Translations under genes and position numbers: made by a program
NCBI GenBank assembly: GCA_022486585.1
Contig: JAKVKI010000014.1
Location: 1-55,481 of the forward strand
Length of the DNA: 55,481 nucleotides
Direction of reading: 5' to 3'
Source of the DNA: Megasphaera sp.
Lineage (GTDB): Bacteria; Bacillota; Negativicutes; Veillonellales; Megasphaeraceae
Part shown: positions 53,087 to 55,481 of the stretch, in pieces
Layout: each line of letters begins with the position of its first letter
How positions within the stretch are numbered: the first letter of the stretch is position 1
Notes under the pieces: generated by a model
Databases searched by the model: none
What the model saw: only the letters and a program-made list of their open reading frames with translations
Told to the model about the DNA's origin: nothing

Positions 53087-54487
53087 TCAATGCGCAGAGG
53101 CTTCGGATTTGGTTTCTTTTTCTTCCTTGGATTCGATTTCGTCCCACACTTTGCTGGCAGCAGGCGCCCATTCTTTGGCATATTTCATACATTTACCGCA
53201 AAGGTGTTCTACTGATTCTGGTGACTGCATATCAGTTGATTTTGCGCCACTGGCATGGACCATTTGGATCAAGTCAGTTGGATTTTCCAGCATGGGACAA
53301 GGTCGTAAGTGATTTTTGTTGAATGGCTGATGCCGGCCATATTCTTGGAACAGCGGTTGTTGCAGGCATTCGAGCAAGCTTTTGTCGTTAATATTTGCAC
53401 TGGAATAGTGAATGAATACACACGGTTCTACATCACCGTTCGGATTGATATGACAGTAATTGCGGCCGCCAGCTACACAACCGTCGACGAATTGCCCGTC
53501 GTTTTGGAAGTCCATGGCGAAAATCGGTTTACCGCCTTTGACCGAGCGGATTTCACGGACGCGGCGGACCATATATTCCCGCTGTTCTTTCGTCGGCAGC
53601 AGATCCAGCGAAGCGTCATTACCGACAGGCATATAATGGAAGTACCAGGTGTACCATACACCCTTGCTGATGATCATATCTAAGAAGGCATCCGATGTGA
53701 CCGTATCGATATTCTTACTGGTATAACAGATAGAAGTACCAAAGACAAGACCGTGTTTGTGGAGCAGATCCATCGCTTCCATGACCTTCTGGAAAGATCC
53801 GTGGCCGCGACGACTGTCATTGACTTCTTCAAATCCTTCCAGGCTGATGGACAGGCTCAAGTTGCCGACTTTTTGCATGTCCTGGCAAAACGCTTCATCT
53901 ACTAGTGTGCCGTTGGTGAACGCGTGGAATTCACAATCCTTGAACTGCCGGCACAGCCGCAGGACATCGGCCTTGCGTACTAGCGGTTCGCCGCCAGTGA
54001 GTAAGTAAAAATGGACGCCTAAGTTACGACCTTCCGTGACGATTTTGCACATCGTGTCGTACGTCAGATTCAGTGTATGCCCGTATTCAGCAGCCCAGCA
54101 GCCGATGCAATGCAGGTTGCAGGCACTGGTCGGATCGAAGAGGATAGCCCAGGGAATATTGCAATGATATTTGTTTTTGGCATCTTCCCGGACTTGCAGG
54201 CCATAGAAGCCAGCTTCAAATCCTAAATTCATAATGGAGGTTTTGACCACATGAGGGTCTAATTCGTTCAGTGCCCTGTTCAGGAAATGAAGCCATTTCC
54301 CGTCACCACGGATCAATTGGCGGGCACCATCGAAAGATTCCTTTTCAAAGAGAGAGCCGAAGTACTTTTCCATAATATCGGTCAAACGCAATAATGTTTT
54401 TTGTCGATCTTTTAAATCTTTTTCTTTTAAAATATGATCAACCAATACTTCAACACTCTTCATTTCAGCTTCATGTACTAATTTCAT
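53087..54487 (-). CDS. Radical SAM protein with SPASM-like C-terminal cysteines
   Basis: A 466-residue cytosolic enzyme. Residues 1-105 form a helical N-terminal domain. The radical SAM core holds CNLHCIGC (the CxxxCxxC cluster ligands, about 115-122), then FYLLTGGEPLVRK, AFTNGTLVDEAF and LSISLEGFEEVNDSRRGHGSF, as in PqqE/MoaA/peptide-maturase enzymes. The C-terminal region has ligands CVAGGRNYCHINPNGDVEPC, CPMLENP and CGKCMKYAKEW, consistent with one or two auxiliary clusters. The substrate is unknown. No precursor peptide is evident upstream. ATG at 54487 (family of three in-frame options) has AGGGGA 8 nt upstream. Confidence 0.9.
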   Translation of the reverse strand: MKLVHEAEMKSVEVLVDHILKEKDLKDRQKTLLRLTDIMEKYFGSLFEKESFDGARQLIRGDGKWLHFLNRALNELDPHVVKTSIMNLGFEAGFYGLQVREDAKNKYHCNIPWAILFDPTSACNLHCIGCWAAEYGHTLNLTYDTMCKIVTEGRNLGVHFYLLTGGEPLVRKADVLRLCRQFKDCEFHAFTNGTLVDEAFCQDMQKVGNLSLSISLEGFEEVNDSRRGHGSFQKVMEAMDLLHKHGLVFGTSICYTSKNIDTVTSDAFLDMIISKGVWYTWYFHYMPVGNDASLDLLPTKEQREYMVRRVREIRSVKGGKPIFAMDFQNDGQFVDGCVAGGRNYCHINPNGDVEPCVFIHYSSANINDKSLLECLQQPLFQEYGRHQPFNKNHLRPCPMLENPTDLIQMVHASGAKSTDMQSPESVEHLCGKCMKYAKEWAPAASKVWDEIESKEEKETKSEASAH

Positions 54488-54531
54488 ATTCGTCATCCCC
54501 TATAACCTTTAGCATTCTTTTATCACTTATT

Positions 54532-54560
54532 ATCATAGAAGTTTTGCCGTACAGGGTCAA
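54532..54560 (-). promoter_or_regulatory. Promoter of the minus-strand radical SAM gene
   Basis: On the minus strand TTGACC (54555-54560), a 17-bp spacer and TATGAT (54532-54537) lie about 45 bp upstream of the ATG. Confidence 0.7.
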
Positions 54561-54570
54561 TAAAGATGGT

Positions 54571-54617
54571 ATGAACGGGGACAAGACCGACATGAACAGT
54601 CGTATGAACGTATGAAA
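54571..54617. repeat. Cluster of ATGAAC repeats between divergent radical SAM genes
   Basis: ATGAAC occurs at 54571, 54592 and 54604, with ATGAAA at 54612. The cluster lies directly upstream of the -35 of the minus-strand radical SAM gene, a usual place for activator sites. Spacings (21, 12 and 8 bp) are irregular, so chance is possible. Confidence 0.4.
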
Positions 54618-54684
54618 CGAAATAGCAGACCTCATGATTTTTGTTAATAAGTCAAAAGAATAAAATATAAATCTTTTATAAAAT

Positions 54685-54713
54685 TTGACAAAATATATTG
54701 AAAGTTTTAAAAT
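54685..54713 (+). promoter_or_regulatory. Promoter of the Cys-motif protein / radical SAM activase pair
   Basis: TTGACA (54685-54690), a 17-bp spacer and TAAAAT (54708-54713) lie 87 bp upstream of the ATG. A second TTGACA at 54745-54750 with a weak -10 (TGTAAA) is nearer the gene. Confidence 0.65.
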
Positions 54714-54799
54714 AATATGCATCAAGAGAAACGGCCGTTGATCTTTGACAATAGTATATTGGATACCTGTAAATGCGACAGGGAAAGGGTAGATAGCGT

Positions 54800-55129
54800 A
54801 TGTATGATACTAAAAAGAAAGAACACGACCAACTATCAGTGGCATGGCCCGGTTGGGACGCATGGAACAAAAAGCGGCAGCTGCGAGTGAGCACGCAACC
54901 TCTTAGAGAGGATGGAAAAAAAGTGTGTCATCAGTTGCGACAGTTGCGGAAACAATTTTGTGAAGCCAATCATATCACCATATCTTTGGCAGCTTGTCAG
55001 CATGCCGGACGATGTACAGGTACATGTAACAGTGATGACCAAGAACTAGCCTATATCAATAGTCGTATCAAAAAATCTCGGAACATCGTATATCCTAAGG
55101 TACACATTGAAAAAGGAGCACACCTATGA
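54800..55129 (+). CDS. Small Cys-motif protein coupled to a radical SAM activase
   Basis: A 109-residue cytosolic protein of unknown function. It is basic and polar with no hydrophobic helix. The C-terminal part (about residues 62-92) has ACQHAGRCTGTC, a C-x5-C-x3-C motif (C66, C72, C76), followed by a helix rich in Asp, Glu, Ile and Lys. Two more Cys are at 43 and 54. Metal or iron-sulfur binding is plausible. The TGA overlaps the ATG of the activase (ATGA), so the pair is translationally coupled. Possibilities are a partner or electron donor of the activase, or a substrate for a radical. None is proven. Confidence 0.75.
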   Translation: MYDTKKKEHDQLSVAWPGWDAWNKKRQLRVSTQPLREDGKKVCHQLRQLRKQFCEANHITISLAACQHAGRCTGTCNSDDQELAYINSRIKKSRNIVYPKVHIEKGAHL

Positions 55130-55481
55130 TGGCACGAGTTCTAGGGATTGCCCGTTTTCGCATGGCCTCAGACGGACCAGGTATATCGACGCTGGTTGGA
55201 TTACGACAATGTAAATTGCATTGTAAGTATTGTATCAATCCGCAATGCAATGGGTCTTTCCATGCTACGTTTACAGCAGAAGAATTATATCAGGTCGTCT
55301 CTTTGGACGCTATTTATTTTCATATGACTGGCGGAGGCGTTACCTTTGGCGGAGGTGAACCCGCCTGGAGCAGTGAATATATCCATGAATTTGCTGCCCA
55401 AGTTCACCACCAATGGCCTATTCGCATCGAAACCAGTTTAAATGTCCCAGCAAAACATATTCGTAACATCATCTCTGATAT
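55126..55481 (+). CDS. PflA-like radical SAM activating enzyme (5' part, cut by window edge)
   Basis: The frame is open to the end of the window (118 complete codons). The N-terminal SDGPGISTLVGLRQCKLHCKYCINPQC has the PflA signature DGPG and the CxxxCxxC cluster motif; MTGGGVTFGGGEP is the SAM-binding GGE motif. This matches glycyl-radical-enzyme activases or related small radical SAM proteins. Its target is not seen in the window; a glycyl radical enzyme may lie beyond. AAAAAGGAG precedes the first of two ATGs (55126, 55129). The upstream Cys-motif gene overlaps it by 4 bp. Confidence 0.9.
   Translation, partial: MMARVLGIARFRMASDGPGISTLVGLRQCKLHCKYCINPQCNGSFHATFTAEELYQVVSLDAIYFHMTGGGVTFGGGEPAWSSEYIHEFAAQVHHQWPIRIETSLNVPAKHIRNIISD

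Noticed and set aside
1-55481. CRISPR arrays, IS elements, prophage or integron
   Set aside because: No regularly spaced repeats, transposase or integrase signatures or att-like duplications were seen; tRNA genes are intact with no adjacent integrase.

Overview
The window looks like the core chromosome of a Negativicute (a diderm Firmicute), most likely a Veillonellaceae member close to Megasphaera or Anaeroglobus. The evidence is a blend of Firmicute traits (strong AGGAGG ribosome binding sites, PrkC/PrpC, RemA, RqcH, an S-box in front of metK, mfd-spoVB-mazG-hup synteny) with an outer-membrane SLH-domain porin of the OmpM type (30216-31532), which is typical of Negativicutes. Genus placement is inference from gene content and moderate GC. 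I see no prophage, IS element, CRISPR array or rRNA.

Layout. 1-1347: a TehA/TDT-family carrier, then a convergent tRNA operon (Pro-Gly-Arg on the minus strand) behind a near-perfect promoter. 1458-6507: a flavodoxin-like gene and a cluster for late adenosylcobalamin synthesis (cobQ, cbiB, pduX-like threonine kinase, cobD); a 19-codon open frame overlaps the cobQ start. 6761-9981: BrnQ carrier, exported peptidoglycan amidase, PHP phosphoesterase. 10038-16391: mfd, SpoVB-like flippase, MazG with an unusual N-terminus, HU. 16417-20598: lipid glycosyltransferase, divergent polysaccharide deacetylase, TauE/SafE exporter, SDR. 20756-27267: housekeeping and poorly known genes (DUF697-like protein, YkvA-like protein, thioesterase, MurI, an unknown membrane protein, CofE-like ligase, RdgB, YfcE, SpeD, class II aldolase). 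27206-31532: minus-strand rqcH, a small anchored coiled-coil protein and ompM, with plus-strand bioY between them.

31784-51593 is a long run of conserved genes: yicC-remA-gmk-rpoZ-coaBC, a minus-strand DUF2325-like protein, S-box-metK, then priA, def-fmt-DUF116-rsmB-rlmN-prpC-prkC-rsgA-rpe-ribD-ribE-ribH. Protein maturation (Def, Fmt), rRNA modification (RsmB, RlmN), ribosome assembly (RsgA) and phospho-signalling (PrpC, PrkC) are packed head to tail. The riboflavin genes lack ribBA.

51697-55481 is the most accessory-looking end: a YczE-like membrane protein, an exported protein of unknown function, a minus-strand SPASM-type radical SAM protein, and, divergent from it, a 109-residue Cys-motif protein overlapping a PflA-like radical SAM activase that is cut by the window edge. 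That last pair, with the repeat-rich region between the divergent genes, is the best candidate for an undescribed system.
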